From Mercurialis annua (Eukaryota > Streptophyta > Magnoliopsida > Malpighiales > Euphorbiaceae): a stretch of DNA of 64,000 nucleotides. The position numbers were made by a program, and so were the translations under genes. Below the pieces are notes generated by a model, which was not told the origin of the DNA, did no database searches, and saw only the letters and a program-made list of their open reading frames with translations. Below, piece after piece: positions 47,131-59,275 of this stretch (positions within the stretch are counted from its first letter, which is position 1; each line of letters opens with the position of its first letter). Where the stretch lies: positions 754,001 to 818,000 of the forward strand of contig NC_065570.1 in the NCBI RefSeq assembly GCF_937616625.2, written 5' to 3'.

Positions 47131-47436
47131 AACAAAACATAAAATATCTCATATAAATTTTACTACCTACCAATTATCGAATTCATAATTGTAGAAAATA
47201 AATTTGATCTAAGGAAGAGTAAGTCATAAGTAGAAAATAACAACTTCCATAATTTCCCAAAATTTCAGAAACACTTCTGCTATTTGACTTGCAACTAATT
47301 ACCCATTAAGCCAAAAGACCTAGATTATAAATACAAAAAGCCTAATAGTATTATAGGAAAGAAAATCATCAACAATCGACAAAATCAGGAGTAATTAATA
47401 TGAACCAAAATTATACCCTTTTATTTTATTTAAAAA

Positions 47437-47438
<2 letters not shown>

Positions 47439-47472
<34 letters not shown>
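47439..47472. repeat. (AT)17 microsatellite
   Basis: Uninterrupted AT dinucleotide run. Confidence 0.97.
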
Positions 47473-47475
<3 letters not shown>

Positions 47476-47710
47476 AAAAAGAAAAACTTATTTTATTCAA
47501 AGATTATTTTATAAATTATGTTGCAAGTATTAATTTTTTTTTTAAAAAGTCAGTAGTAACAAATTTAATTTGTAAGTTATTAAAAATAGATATAGTACAT
47601 CTAAATAAAATGTTAAAAAAAGGAAAATTGGAGAGAACAAGTATAAAAAAAGCAGCAAAAAAAGACAAAAGAAACGAAGCAGTAAATAAAAAGAAAAGAA
47701 AACTAGCAGC

Positions 47711-48057
47711 TTAGCATCTCCATTGCATGTTGTATTTTTTATGCTATTTTTAGCACAAAATAAGATAAAATGCTACATATAGCACATATTATTGAAATTT
47801 ACTCCATTGCAAAATGCTAAACTAAATGCTAAATTTATAGTTTTATAAGTGATTATCATTATTGATGGCAAATCTGTAAATAATTTAGATATAATAAAAT
47901 TTAGCATATGCTAAACTTTCTAACAAATTTGGCACAAAATTTAGCATATGCTAAATTTAGCATATGAAATAGAAGTGCAATGTAGATGTGTTTTTTATAC
48001 TAAATGCTAAATTATAGCATTATGAGGTATTTTGACACTAGAGTGGAGATGCTCTAA
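47711..48057. mobile_element. MITE with GCATCTCCA ends, about 345 bp
   Basis: Left end TTAGCATCTCCATTGCA and right end GAGTGGAGATGCTCTAA are inverted. The ends resemble the GAGCATCTCCA ends of PIF/Harbinger-type MITEs, with TTA/TAA next to them, although the left end lacks two bases so the exact duplication is unclear. Inside, ATGCTAAATTTAGCATATGCTAAA palindromes recur (47880-47970). It ends about 250 bp upstream of the ankyrin gene start. Confidence 0.7.
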
Positions 48058-48306
48058 CTGCTTCCTGCTAAGCAAGCAATGCATCACAAAAAGTCGCGCC
48101 AGATTGCCCCTATCTTTGCACACCCTCCAATAAAACAAACTTTTCTTTTAACCCCTAAAATCCTTCTCTAATTGCAATTTTACCCTCTTTTTTGTTCTTT
48201 ATTGTCACTCTCCCATTTTTACACTCAAACACAACTCCATAGGCGCGCGCTCAGCACATATATTCTCTGACTCATAATTTCTGCACTTTACCTTTTAGTT
48301 TACTTC

Positions 48307-50820
48307 ATGTCCAAAACATTCTCTTCGTCGGCTCCGGCCACCGCGCCGCTCACGATTAAACCGGAACATTACTCTCACAGTCCTGTCCACTACGCTGTCG
48401 TTTTAGGTGATCACACTACTCTTTCGAGGCTTGTTTCTTCACTCCCTCGTTTATCCGATCCGTCTCTGATCCATAATGAGTCCGACTCACTCAATCAAGA
48501 ACGAGTCGCCGATAAGATTTCTGGTGTACTTGACCGGAGAGATGTTCCCTACCGGGAAACGCCACTTCATCTCGCTGTACGGTTAAACGACTTATTTGCT
48601 GCGCGTGCACTCGCTGCTGCTGGCGCTGACGTGTCACTTCAAAATTCAGCTGGTTGGAATCCTCTCCAAGAAGCTCTATGTCGCCGGAGCTCTGAAATCG
48701 CTTCAATTCTCCTCCGTCTCCATCACCGCTCAGCCTGGGAGAAATGGCGCCGAAGGCTGCCACGTGTCACCGCCGTACTTCGCAGAATGAGAGACTTTTA
48801 CATGGAAATTTCATTCCATTTCGAAAGCTCAGTCATTCCATTCGTCGGAAAAATCGCTCCGTCGGACACTTACAAAATCTGGAAACGCGACGCTAATCTT
48901 CGAGCCGACACTTCATTAGCTGGCTTCGACGGCTTAAAAATTCAACGAGCAGATCAAAGCTTCCTCTTCCTCGGCGACGGCGATCAAAACTACAACGTTC
49001 CATCAGGTTCATTGCTTGTACTCAACCGCGACGAACAAAAAATCTTCGACGCTTTTGAAAATGCAGGAGCTCCGATGAGCGACTCCGAAATTTCCGGATT
49101 CTGCTCACAAACAAGCGTTTACCGCCCCGGAATGGACGTTACAAAAGCGGAACTGGTCGGTCGGACAAATTGGAGAAGACAGGAGAAGACTGAGTCAGTC
49201 GGAGAATGGAAAGCTAAAGTATACGAAGTCCATAACGTCGTTTTCAGCTTCCGTTCACGTAAAGTTGCTAATGAAAACGACGTAGCCGGAAGCGAACAAG
49301 TTTTGCCGTTAGAATTAGACGAAGACGACGACGGATTCTTAGTAGCTGAAAATCCGAGTTTTGCATTCAACAATAACACTAATAATGACCGGAGAAGACA
49401 TAGTAGTTTCGTTAGAGAAGAGAGGGAGTGGATAACCGTCGGTAGAAAAAGCGTCGACATAATTCCTTCGTCATCGATGTCAAAGCCGCCGAGGAGATCG
49501 TCGGTTGCTTTAGCGCCGACTCCACCGACGAAGGAGAAGGAATACATGAAGAGTTTACGGCCGTCAATTTGGTTGACTGAGCAATTTCCGTTAAAGACGG
49601 AGGAGTTACTGCCGTTACTTGATATTTTGGCAAGTAAAGTTAAGGCGGTGAGACGGATGCGAGAATTGCTGACTACGAAATTCCCGGCGGGGAGTTTTCC
49701 GATAAAGGTACGGTTAATTTTGCATGATTTGAGTGGGGCCTTTGTTTAGGGTTTACGTCTTTTGATGAGGAAGGGGGTCTACTGTAATCTAATTCTAATC
49801 TGACCAAACAAAGTAACGAACAAAAGTAGTTGGTGTCTCTGATTTATGATTAGTCCAGTAGAAGCTTTTGTGGGGCCCAGTGTTTACGTTCTGTGTCTTA
49901 ATTGTGTCAGTTGTGTTCCTTTTGGAATCACCTTGGTCCCACTTTTGTTTCATGCTTTAGTTTCCCCCTTCAATCTTTTATTTTTACTTACAAATAAATA
50001 AGGGTGTTAAATAGTTGACCTATTCGTGAATTATTCGAAATCGATTCGAAAAAATTTGAAATCAGCTCGAGTTTGGGCCTAGTTTTATCTCGAGTTGAGG
50101 TCGAGTATTAATTATTAAGACTCCTTAACTTAAACGAGCTTTTTATAAATACTACTATTTTAATTAAATTAGATTTTTATACGTCTAAATTGAAGTGTAT
50201 ATCATATAGATTAGGTTAAACCATATTATTTTATACTGGTTAAAAATTAAAAAATGTGCTTGACTTTTAATAATTATTTTAATATTCTAAAAACCTCAAG
50301 TCGAGCTCGTGTAGTTAGAATACTGTTTGAATTCGAGTCGAGCTTAAGAATTCAAACCCAATTGAGTTCAAGCCCAAGGTCGAGCCTGTATAATACGCTG
50401 GAGTTTGAGCTCGAGCTTGGCCTTACTCGGACTCTGTTTGGCCCGTTTATACCCTTGCTTATATACACAAAATGTGTGACTGTGATTAACGTTGGTGGTG
50501 AATTATTACAGTTGGCGATTCCGGTGGTACCAACGGTGAGAGTAATAATAACATTCACAAAGTTCGTCGAGCTACCGCCAACTGAACAATTCTACACTCC
50601 ACTTTCAAGTCCGAGGCATTTCGGTAACGTCGGAGGAAAATCCGTTGAGAATGATACAAGATCGACTGGCTGGCTGAGGCGAAACGACAGCCAGTCTGCA
50701 AGCAAACGGCAACAACAAGAAGCGGATCCATTTGCTATACCTAGTGGATATAAATGGTCAAATGCTGATGATAAATCTAACAAATTGAAAAAAACTAAGT
50801 CAGTAAAGAAATCTAAGTAA
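48307..50820 (+). CDS. Ankyrin-repeat protein with GPCR-chaperone-like domain (ANKRD13-type), two exons
   Basis: Two plus-strand exons, 48307-49707 and 50512-50820, give 569 aa. The open frame continues to a stop at 49747-49749, but FPIK at 49707 is followed by a good donor (AAG/GTACGG), and the family C-terminus (LAIPVVPTVRVIITFTKF ... PLSSPRHF ... ADPFAIPSGYKW ... lysine-rich tail) is found downstream after ATTACAG at 50511. N-terminal ankyrin repeats: SPVHYAVVLGDHTTLSRLV and ETPLHLAVRLNDLFAARALAAAGADVSLQ, NPLQEALCRRSSEIASILL. The central domain (about aa 140-430) fits the GPCR-chaperone family (WRRRLPRVTAVLRRMRDFYM, IWKRDANLRADTSLAGFDG, SIWLTEQFPL). Likely an ER or vesicle trafficking adaptor by family; plant function is not established. 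Arabidopsis counterparts from memory: At1g11740, At1g62050. The intron contains a dispersed repeat. Confidence 0.9.
50010..50450 (+). repeat. Dispersed GAGCTCGAG-rich repeat, copy 2, inside the ankyrin gene intron
   Basis: Shares with 9480-9870 the CTCGAGTTGAG, CAAGTCGAGCTCG, ATTGAGTTCAAGCCC and GTATAATACGCTGGAGTTTGAGCTCGAGCTTGG blocks in the same order and orientation. It fills over half of the 804-bp intron 49708-50511. Confidence 0.65.
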
Positions 50821-51640
50821 TTTTGTTATTTGTATTTACTTAAGAAGAGGAAAATAGAAGATTTTCAAGTAGGTGAATGAAAGAAAGGATTAATTAACCT
50901 TAGTTGATCATGGATTTGTAAGTGTTTTTGGAATTTGCAAAATAGTTTTGATAGATATAATACAAATTTCTTATCCAATCATGGGTACTTGAAGATGAAT
51001 GTGGTTCATGAGAATTATCTCGGCAATGATTAGATGGTGACTGCATTGACTAACCAACTAATTATAATTTTGGTTGCATTCGTATTTTAACTTGGTCAAT
51101 GTATAATGTGGAGACAACAAGCTGATATATAAATGAAAAAATTCCGTTCGCCTTGTATTACATGGTCTTGGCTTGTGCGTAAACGGTGTTATTTTAAAAA
51201 AATTATGTTTAAAATGAAGTTTTTTTTGTTTGAAACACCAAGTTTCTAACACGTTTATAAAATGAGAAACTTCGGTTGAAAGAAGGTATCCACACAACTC
51301 GCAATAGCCTTAGGTTATAAAATATGGACAAAAGTGAAAATTAAACATTAAACATTAAGGATTAGCGTAAACCAGATTAAAGTGAACAAATTATCAACTT
51401 TAAGAGATTAAGAGTAAAGGCAGAAGCAAATATGCAAAATCATAGCAACAAAGCTGAAGTGGAATATATAGGAAGTATATTTGGTAAGAAGATGAGAAAT
51501 AAGTATAATAAAGAAATGGAGGAGATTCCCAAACATAGTTTGCTTCACAAGGGAGGAACAGATGAGTTGGCAATTCTTCTTTTTTAAAGTATAAAATGAT
51601 GTTAAAGACAGCCTATCTACAGGTGGCCTTATTCTTTTCA
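50821..51640. other. Spacer, partly MITE-derived
   Basis: Positions 51178-51255 (AAACGGTGTTATTTTAA ... AAAATGAAGTTT) match the inside of the GGTAGCAC-ended MITE at 59666-59800, so a decayed, partial copy sits here. No gene. Confidence 0.5.
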
Positions 51641-51825
51641 TCTGCTTATAAATCTATTACCACCTAATCATTTTTCATCAACTCTTGTTCCTAAGTTTCA
51701 CTTTAAGTCCCAGGTACATCCTATCTCTCTCTCTTTCATTATGTTGTATAGATCTAGATGTTTTCATTGCATGTTTTAAATTTTTCTAACAAAATTGGTT
51801 TTATTTAAGCAAAAGCCACAGAAGA

Positions 51826-52068
51826 ATGGGAAGTGAGGCGCCGAGCTGGGCGGATCAATGGGGCGCAGGAGGCATTGGATCTATGGCGGAAGGGGATGAG
51901 AGTACGAAGGAAAAAGACGTAAACGATAAGAAGAAGGGCGAAGGCAAAGCAGGGTTAACTAAAGCTAAAGCAGCTGCAATGATGGGAGCTCAAAAGATCA
52001 AGACCGGTGCATCTAACAGCTTCAAGTGGGTTAAAAATAAATGCAACAAAAATGGCTCTCCTAAATGA
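51826..52068 (+). CDS. Small conserved plant protein, 80 aa, function unknown
   Basis: Single coding exon. N-terminal MGSEAPSWADQWGAGGIGSM, a charged Lys/Asp/Glu-rich middle, then AGLTKAKAAAMMGAQKIKTGASNSFKWVKNKCNKN. I recognise the WADQWGxGG ... KAKAAA..GAQK.K.G...KWVK layout as a conserved family of small angiosperm proteins without known function. No signal peptide or membrane segment. A leader intron is likely: donor CCCAG/GTACAT at about 51713 and acceptor TTTAAG before CAAAAGCCACAGAAGA at about 51809. The strong codon order and short 3' end support a real gene. Confidence 0.75.
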   Translation: MGSEAPSWADQWGAGGIGSMAEGDESTKEKDVNDKKKGEGKAGLTKAKAAAMMGAQKIKTGASNSFKWVKNKCNKNGSPK

Positions 52069-52348
52069 CCACTACCACAATTCTGTCATATTAGAGATTC
52101 ATCTTCTATAAAGTTTCATATTAGAATCATAAGAGTCAAACTTGTATTTAAATTAAGCAGCAGAAACATTTCAAGGTTTGATTTACATTTAAACAACCTC
52201 AAAACAATATGCTATTTAATAGATCCATTCAGTTGCATGTAAAATCAACTTCCTCCAGTCCTATCACAGCTAAAAAGCAAAGTAAGATAGCAAAATAAAG
52301 CATTAGACTTGACAGATTGATGAGAATTTACATCTTCCGGGGTTTTGT
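52069..52348. other. Convergent 3' ends of the small gene and ATG8
   Basis: The two genes converge with only 280 bp between their stop codons, so their 3' untranslated regions probably abut or overlap. Confidence 0.5.
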
Positions 52349-53848
<1,500 letters not shown>

Positions 53849-54049
53849 GGTGACACTAAACCCTTGAATTTTATACCTTTCTGCAAAATTCAAACATGGA
53901 AAGATTTGAGCTTTTTTGTTTTTTAAGGAAACCCGATACGAAACCGAAGATAACAAAATAAAGGGTATCAAAGAAAAATTGATTCATTGATTGATCAGAA
54001 AGAAAATTTAAGAAAAAAAACGAACCTGAAGGCTGAAGGCAAGGAGTCA

Positions 54050-55770
54050 GTATCAGATAATTATGATATGAAATTTTATTTTAGAATTTATAGAAAACTT
54101 ATAAGAATTTCATTCCAATTCCAACACGAAGCATCTAATTTTAGTTTTCCATTATTAATTTTTTAAAATAAAAAGATTTGGATTTGGACTTGGGACTGCC
54201 TTCTTTTTCAAGCCCAACTCGAAGATGGACTCTTGGCCTTGAGTTTGTTTTGCTCACTGTGGCCCAAGTTTCTTATCAACTTTCATTATTTATTTTAAAA
54301 TCAATCATAGTTAAAAATTTCATTTTTATTAGGCATGGAAATATTTTTTAATAAAATAGTTTGGAAGTTATTTTATACTATTTGAATTATACATAAACAA
54401 ATAATTTTTTACCTCTCCCTATCTAAAAAAATCCTCCTCATCCTTCTCTCTAAAAAACTTTATCTTATTTTCACCATTTGAAAGGTGGGAGAAGGTGATT
54501 ATCCGGTTTCGACCGGAAATCACCTCCTCTCCGTCCATAAATACTAAATATTTTATAAATTTACTCTTTATTCCTATAAAAGCTTTCCGCTATGTAGTTC
54601 TCTGACATGAATTTTATATTTTTTTGATGAAATTTGTTCGGTTTTATGGTTATTATGGTGGGTCTGTTTAGATCTATCAAGAATCTATAGTGATTATTCG
54701 GACTTTAGAGTCAATTTCTTGAAGATCTAATATTTTGAAGAGTTTTCTATCTGATCTAGTCCAATCTCATGGATAAAGATGATCGGAATCGGATCTAGCG
54801 GTTTCAAGGTGTAAATCGGTAGTGATTTTTACTCAAAAACCCTCGCACACAACGGGACTTTATTCATCGTTTGTGGCTGAAGTTGGCAATTTTAGCGAGA
54901 TCCACGACTTGAGTCTTTTTATTTTGATTAATTTTGCTTGATACCTTTGTTGTTTATTATATCTTTGATAGAGTAGAGTTAGAAAGATTATATTGTGAAA
55001 TTTTGTCATATGACTTTTTACTTATGTTAATGGATTTTAATTTTGGAAAAGAAAAAGAAAAAAAGGAAAGAAAAAATAAAAAATTATACATAAACATTTT
55101 AAAATCAGATTAACCTTACATTTATGTTGTGAGATGCTACAAACACTAAAGCTGCGGTTTGTGATTCACCGGTATTAGCTTCTCCTTCAAGCCATCTCCT
55201 ACTCAAAATTATAAAATAGTTCTACCTAACTTGATCATAAATAACAAAACTTATAAGATTTGAATTTAATAAAAGAAATAGTTGGTTATAGTTAATATAC
55301 TTGTTAAAATTAGACTAAAATTAATTTCTAAAATTTAATCATAAATTAAAAAATAGATTATACAAAAGATTAACAACACTACTTTTGCACATTTAATTAT
55401 CTACTATATGAATTAATGAAAGCTGAACATGTATATGAAAAAAAAATTAAGCGCAATAGTTGTGACTCATCATTTTGTGTAATAAATTAATGAAAACATT
55501 TGTAGTATTAAAATATTTAATAATTGAATAATAGTAATTGAATATTTGAATATACAAATGATCATTATTTTGTTGTCAAAATGAAGTTTTGTTGAATGAT
55601 CACTTTATATATGAATTGTTATTCAAACATAGTAGCTATAATTTCGTATAGCAAACCAATGCGATGTTTATAATGTTAAAACATTTAATAATAATAAATA
55701 ATAAATAATAAATGGATATTTCGATATCACACACTTTCATTAATTTGCTTTAATATTATGTAGCAGTACC
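54050..55770. other. Intergenic; possible decayed element at 54420-54930
   Basis: Beyond the ATG8 promoter side. 54495-54530 can form a GGTGATTATCCGGT/ACCGGAAATCACC hairpin, and the following 400 bp look like transcribed non-coding sequence of an unidentified element. No frame. Confidence 0.4.
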
Positions 55771-55778
55771 GTTGTTTA

Positions 55779-55949
55779 CAGCGACGGACCCATAAATTTT
55801 AATTAAGGTGGGTAAAATTACATTGAAAATTTGCATGATTTTAAAACGGAAAAATGATATTATTAAATTAAATATTCATATTTTTTTAAAAATTTAAAAT
55901 AGTAAGGTGATCAACTGTCCACTATAAACACTTTTTAGGTTTGCCTCTG
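55779..55949. mobile_element. hAT-type MITE, 171 bp
   Basis: Ends CAGCGACGGACCCA and TAGGTTTGCCTCTG are inverted, starting CAG and ending CTG. A perfect 8-bp target duplication GTTGTTTA flanks it (55771-55778, 55950-55957). Confidence 0.85.
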
Positions 55950-55957
55950 GTTGTTTA

Positions 55958-56827
55958 TAATAATCACTCCTATGTATATAGTAATCAAGTAATGGAAGTG
56001 GAGAAAAGTAATAAAATAAAATACATAGATAGAATATTGAGTGTTGACAATTAATGTGTGGAGGAATATATAGAAGGAGAAATAAGAAATAGGACTCGGA
56101 AAGATCACGTGAAAAGACATTGGAAAATAAAGGATGTCTGGATATTTAATTTTGTCTCAGTAAATGGAAAGGTACAAACATTAAATAATTTCCATGGGAT
56201 GAGATAAGAACAGATCATATATATACTAAAATAATCATGAATTGATATCATTGGTTCACATTAATAAAATAATAAGGATGCATTTTAAAATAGAATTTAA
56301 TAGAAAATGAGCAAATCAATATAATTAAAATGGAAAAATATAAAAAAACTATGGCTAGTAGTTTGTTGAATGTGACTGTGGTGCATTATATAGCAGTTAA
56401 ATTGAAACTTGCATTTAAATAGATGTTTGTAGAATATGGAAACTGTGGATATGCAACTAACGAAATAAATGCACATCCCTAACGTTTTGGTTAATGCGGA
56501 ATTGGTGACTCCATATACATAGAAATTATTTTTAAAGGGGTCAATTTTATTGTTTAATATAAAATTAAAAATTAAAGAGGTCAATTTATATTAAAATATG
56601 AGTATAAATTATAAAACTTGGACTAATTAATACATAATACTAGTGCAAATATTTTTGCAAAAGGTGGCAATTGATCACCTATTGCTATATGTGGCTTCAC
56701 CACTGCTCCTACATATATGTATGGTGTTAGAAATAACAAATACTCCGAGCAGGTCCATGATATTTGTCGCTTTTGAGAATTCTTTTAAGTCTATTCGACT
56801 TTTGAGTGTATTGGAGATAATGATAAC
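55958..56827. other. AT-rich intergenic sequence, nothing recognised
   Basis: Short frames on both strands only (for example 56297-56584), no domain signal. Confidence 0.4.
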
Positions 56828-58395
56828 CATTACAAGAAATTCTGTATTTGGCAACAAATACTTTTACAACTAATTTTTTTTGCTGCTAAAAAACATTTTG
56901 CAGCATTAATTTTAAAAGTTGCTGCCATTAGTTAAGCTATAGCAGCATTTTATAGCAAATTTTGTTACCAATTACTTAAGACTCCCTTTGGAATGAATGG
57001 ATTATTTAAAAAAAGTTGGAATTCATTTATAATTCCAATTTTTTATGTTTGCAATGAATGAATGGACATACACAATTCTTGGAATTAAAATCAGGGAATT
57101 AATGTTAGTTATAATTTGTAGATTTATAAATCCAAGCAAAATAGATAGAATTTACAAATGAACAACACATAACAAAAAGAACAATCCCTTTTTGTCAATA
57201 ATACCCTCAACTTTTTAAAGGTTCTCTTTTCTTTTAACATTATTTGCTGTCACTTTCATTTCAATTTTTCTTCTCATTTTATTTCTTTCCATTTTCATTC
57301 AATTTTCCTTCTCATTTTATTTTTTTCCATTTTTATTTCAATTTTCCTTCTTGTTTTTTTTTTATTTTCTCTACTCCATATTACACAACCAATCATTATA
57401 ATACCTACTACAACAAATCTCAAACCAAAAAGTTTAGTTTTATCAATTTATCTTTATTTTTTTTATTTAACTATTTCAAATAGTTTATTAATATTTTTTC
57501 AGATTTTTATAATTAGTTAAATAAACTAGTGGAATTTTTTTTATTTTTTTCTTGTTATATATTATGTATTTGATTTTAATTATATGTGTATAATTTTTGA
57601 ATGGTTTATATTTTTTATATTAGTTGTTATTTTATTGCTTATGAATATATTCAATAATATGTATGTTAAATATGTTGATATAGCATATACTTCTAATAAA
57701 GTATATGTTATATTTTGGATTTGTAAAACTTGAAGAACAAGTTATGCATTTTGATCTTTGTTTAAAATAGTAGCTTATGCTTAATTTGGTGATTTATGTT
57801 GTTATATTTTGAATTTATAAAATTTATAAAAATCGGTGCTTCGGAAATTTTTTGAAAAAAAAAACAGAAGATCCCTTCAGTTAACGCGTGCCCACGGTAA
57901 TTTCCAGAAATACTAATTTTGTGGTTTATGTTGCTACGTTTTAATTTTTTGAAATTTAAAAAATAAATTATATATTTTAATATAGTTAGTTATTTTTAGC
58001 ATAAAATAAATTTTAATAGTATTTTAGTTAATTTTTAATGTTTAGTAAAATGGTTATAAGGTTAATATAGGAATAGATTAAAAAGAATTGAATTCTAGAA
58101 TTCATTCCAAACATAAATATGCAGAATTCATTTTAATTCTATAGTTTACAGTTTTTCATTCCAAACAGCGGAATTCATTTGCAAATGAATTCTTGTGGAA
58201 TTCATTTATAAATGAATTCCGGTGAGTAAAAAGAATTGTTCCAAAGGGGGCCTAAGGCAACGTTTTATTAGCAGTAACATGTCACAATTTTTTTTTTGTT
58301 GCTATATGTTAATGGTAACAATTTTAACACTATTAGCAGCAAAAATGTTTGCTGCTAATTTATTTTTGCTGCTAATTTTAGTATTTTTTGTAGTG
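56828..58395. mobile_element. CACTA-type MITE, copy 2, interrupted by a nested PIF-type MITE
   Basis: Starts CATTACAAGAAATTC (CACTA end with one change) and ends TTTTTTGTAGTG, followed by AAT; the left flank reads AAC. Once 56980-58255 is removed it is collinear with copy 1 at 21506-21778 (TGTATTTGGCAA.AAAT, TTTGCAGCATTAATTTT, TTATTAGCAGTAACATG, ACTATTAGCAGCAAAAAT). Confidence 0.85.
56980..58252. mobile_element. PIF/Harbinger-type MITE nested in the CACTA MITE, 1273 bp
   Basis: Ends GACTCCCTTTGGAA and TTCCAAAGGGGGCC are inverted; TAA is duplicated at both sides (56977-56979, 58253-58255), as for PIF/Harbinger/Tourist elements. GAATTCATTTATAAATGAATTC-type palindromes lie in the right subterminal part. 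No transposase. 57240-57480 is a pyrimidine-rich stretch whose open frame is not a gene. Confidence 0.85.
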
Positions 58396-58398
58396 AAT

Positions 58399-59185
58399 AT
58401 ATATTTGAGAATAGCAAACTAAGTATTTAACATATAGTAGATGTGACATACAAACAAGTCTAATCTCAATTTTAATCTATCTATTCTCAAAATTTATATT
58501 TATAATTGATGACTTAATTTTTAATTTATAAATGATTTTTTTTACAATTGATCTTTTATTTCAAATTAGAAAGAATCACAGTGAGTTGAAATGGAGTGTT
58601 TTATGTCCAAAAATATATTTAAATAAGAGTTATATATAATTATCATAAATCATAAAATTGACAGGTCGAATTATCATAATTCTTTTTTAAATATATTTTA
58701 AAAATTATTGTACCTACTAAATATTACTCATATCATGGTCCCATGAAAATGCCAATGTTGAACCACCCAAGTGGTGGTGTTTTGTTTGTTTATAATTTGA
58801 AATTCAAAAGCTATGAAATTGGGCGTTTGTTAAGGTCATAAATACAAAAAACGAAAGTTGAAGGATGTCATGAATAAGCTTTTCGCATTGTCTCCAACAT
58901 AAGCTTTAAAATTAAATAGACCTCTTTTTTGTTGTTGAGTTGGTGGCAAATTCAATGCCAACTTCTTCTAACTTCTATAACCCTAAACACATCCCATTCC
59001 TATTTCTTACCTAAATCTCTCTCCCATTAAATAATGCTCATCCTTATTTTATTATTCACTTCTATAAACATTTCTTCTTCTTTAATTTTCCACAGCTTCT
59101 CTCTCTAAAATGTTCCTCTCAACTCGAAGCTCATCGATCACAATATATATCTATATAAATGCTTAACACTCACATTTTAGGCTAA
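58399..59185 (+). promoter_or_regulatory. MIR171 upstream region
   Basis: The last 200 bp change from AT-rich to pyrimidine-rich leader-like sequence with TTCTATAAACA at about 59070 (TATA-like) and CTTCTCTCTCTAAAATG after it, suggesting the primary transcript starts near 59095-59105. Confidence 0.4.
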
Positions 59186-59275
59186 ATACGAGATATTGGT
59201 GCGGTTCAATCAGAGAGCAGTGCTCTAAAGTTAGAGGTTTGTTGTTTGATTGAGCCGTGCCAATATCACGTATAT
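59186..59275 (+). ncRNA. MIR171: miR171 precursor hairpin (MIR171b/c type)
   Basis: The 3' arm 59250-59270 is 21 nt, starting TTGAGCCGTGCC and ending AATATCACG, which equals the Arabidopsis miR171b/c mature sequence as I remember it. The 5' arm 59191-59211 starts AGATATTGGTGCGG and ends TTCAATC, the matching star strand. The arms pair over at least 26 positions with G-U pairs, flanked by TACG/CGTA. The loop region (59212-59240) can form a small inner GAGCAGTGCTC stem. miR171 guides cleavage of HAM/SCL6 GRAS-factor mRNAs in shoot meristem and trichome control (established knowledge). Sits between ATG8 and the GT31 gene, the same neighbourhood as At1g11735/At1g62035 in Arabidopsis. Confidence 0.95.

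Noticed and set aside
48491..49633. Antisense frames inside the ankyrin gene (90, 142 and 73 aa)
   Set aside because: Shadows of a GC-richer coding exon in other frames, with no domain content.
49708..49749. Last 13 codons of the 480-aa reading of the ankyrin gene
   Set aside because: They lie after a good GT donor. The conserved family C-terminus is found on the downstream exon.
50254..50511. Upstream 86 codons of the open frame that contains the ankyrin gene second exon
   Set aside because: This part is intron sequence derived from the dispersed repeat; the exon begins after the ATTACAG acceptor.
57244..57483. Phe/Ser-rich 79-aa frame
   Set aside because: Translation of a pyrimidine-rich tract inside the nested PIF-type MITE.
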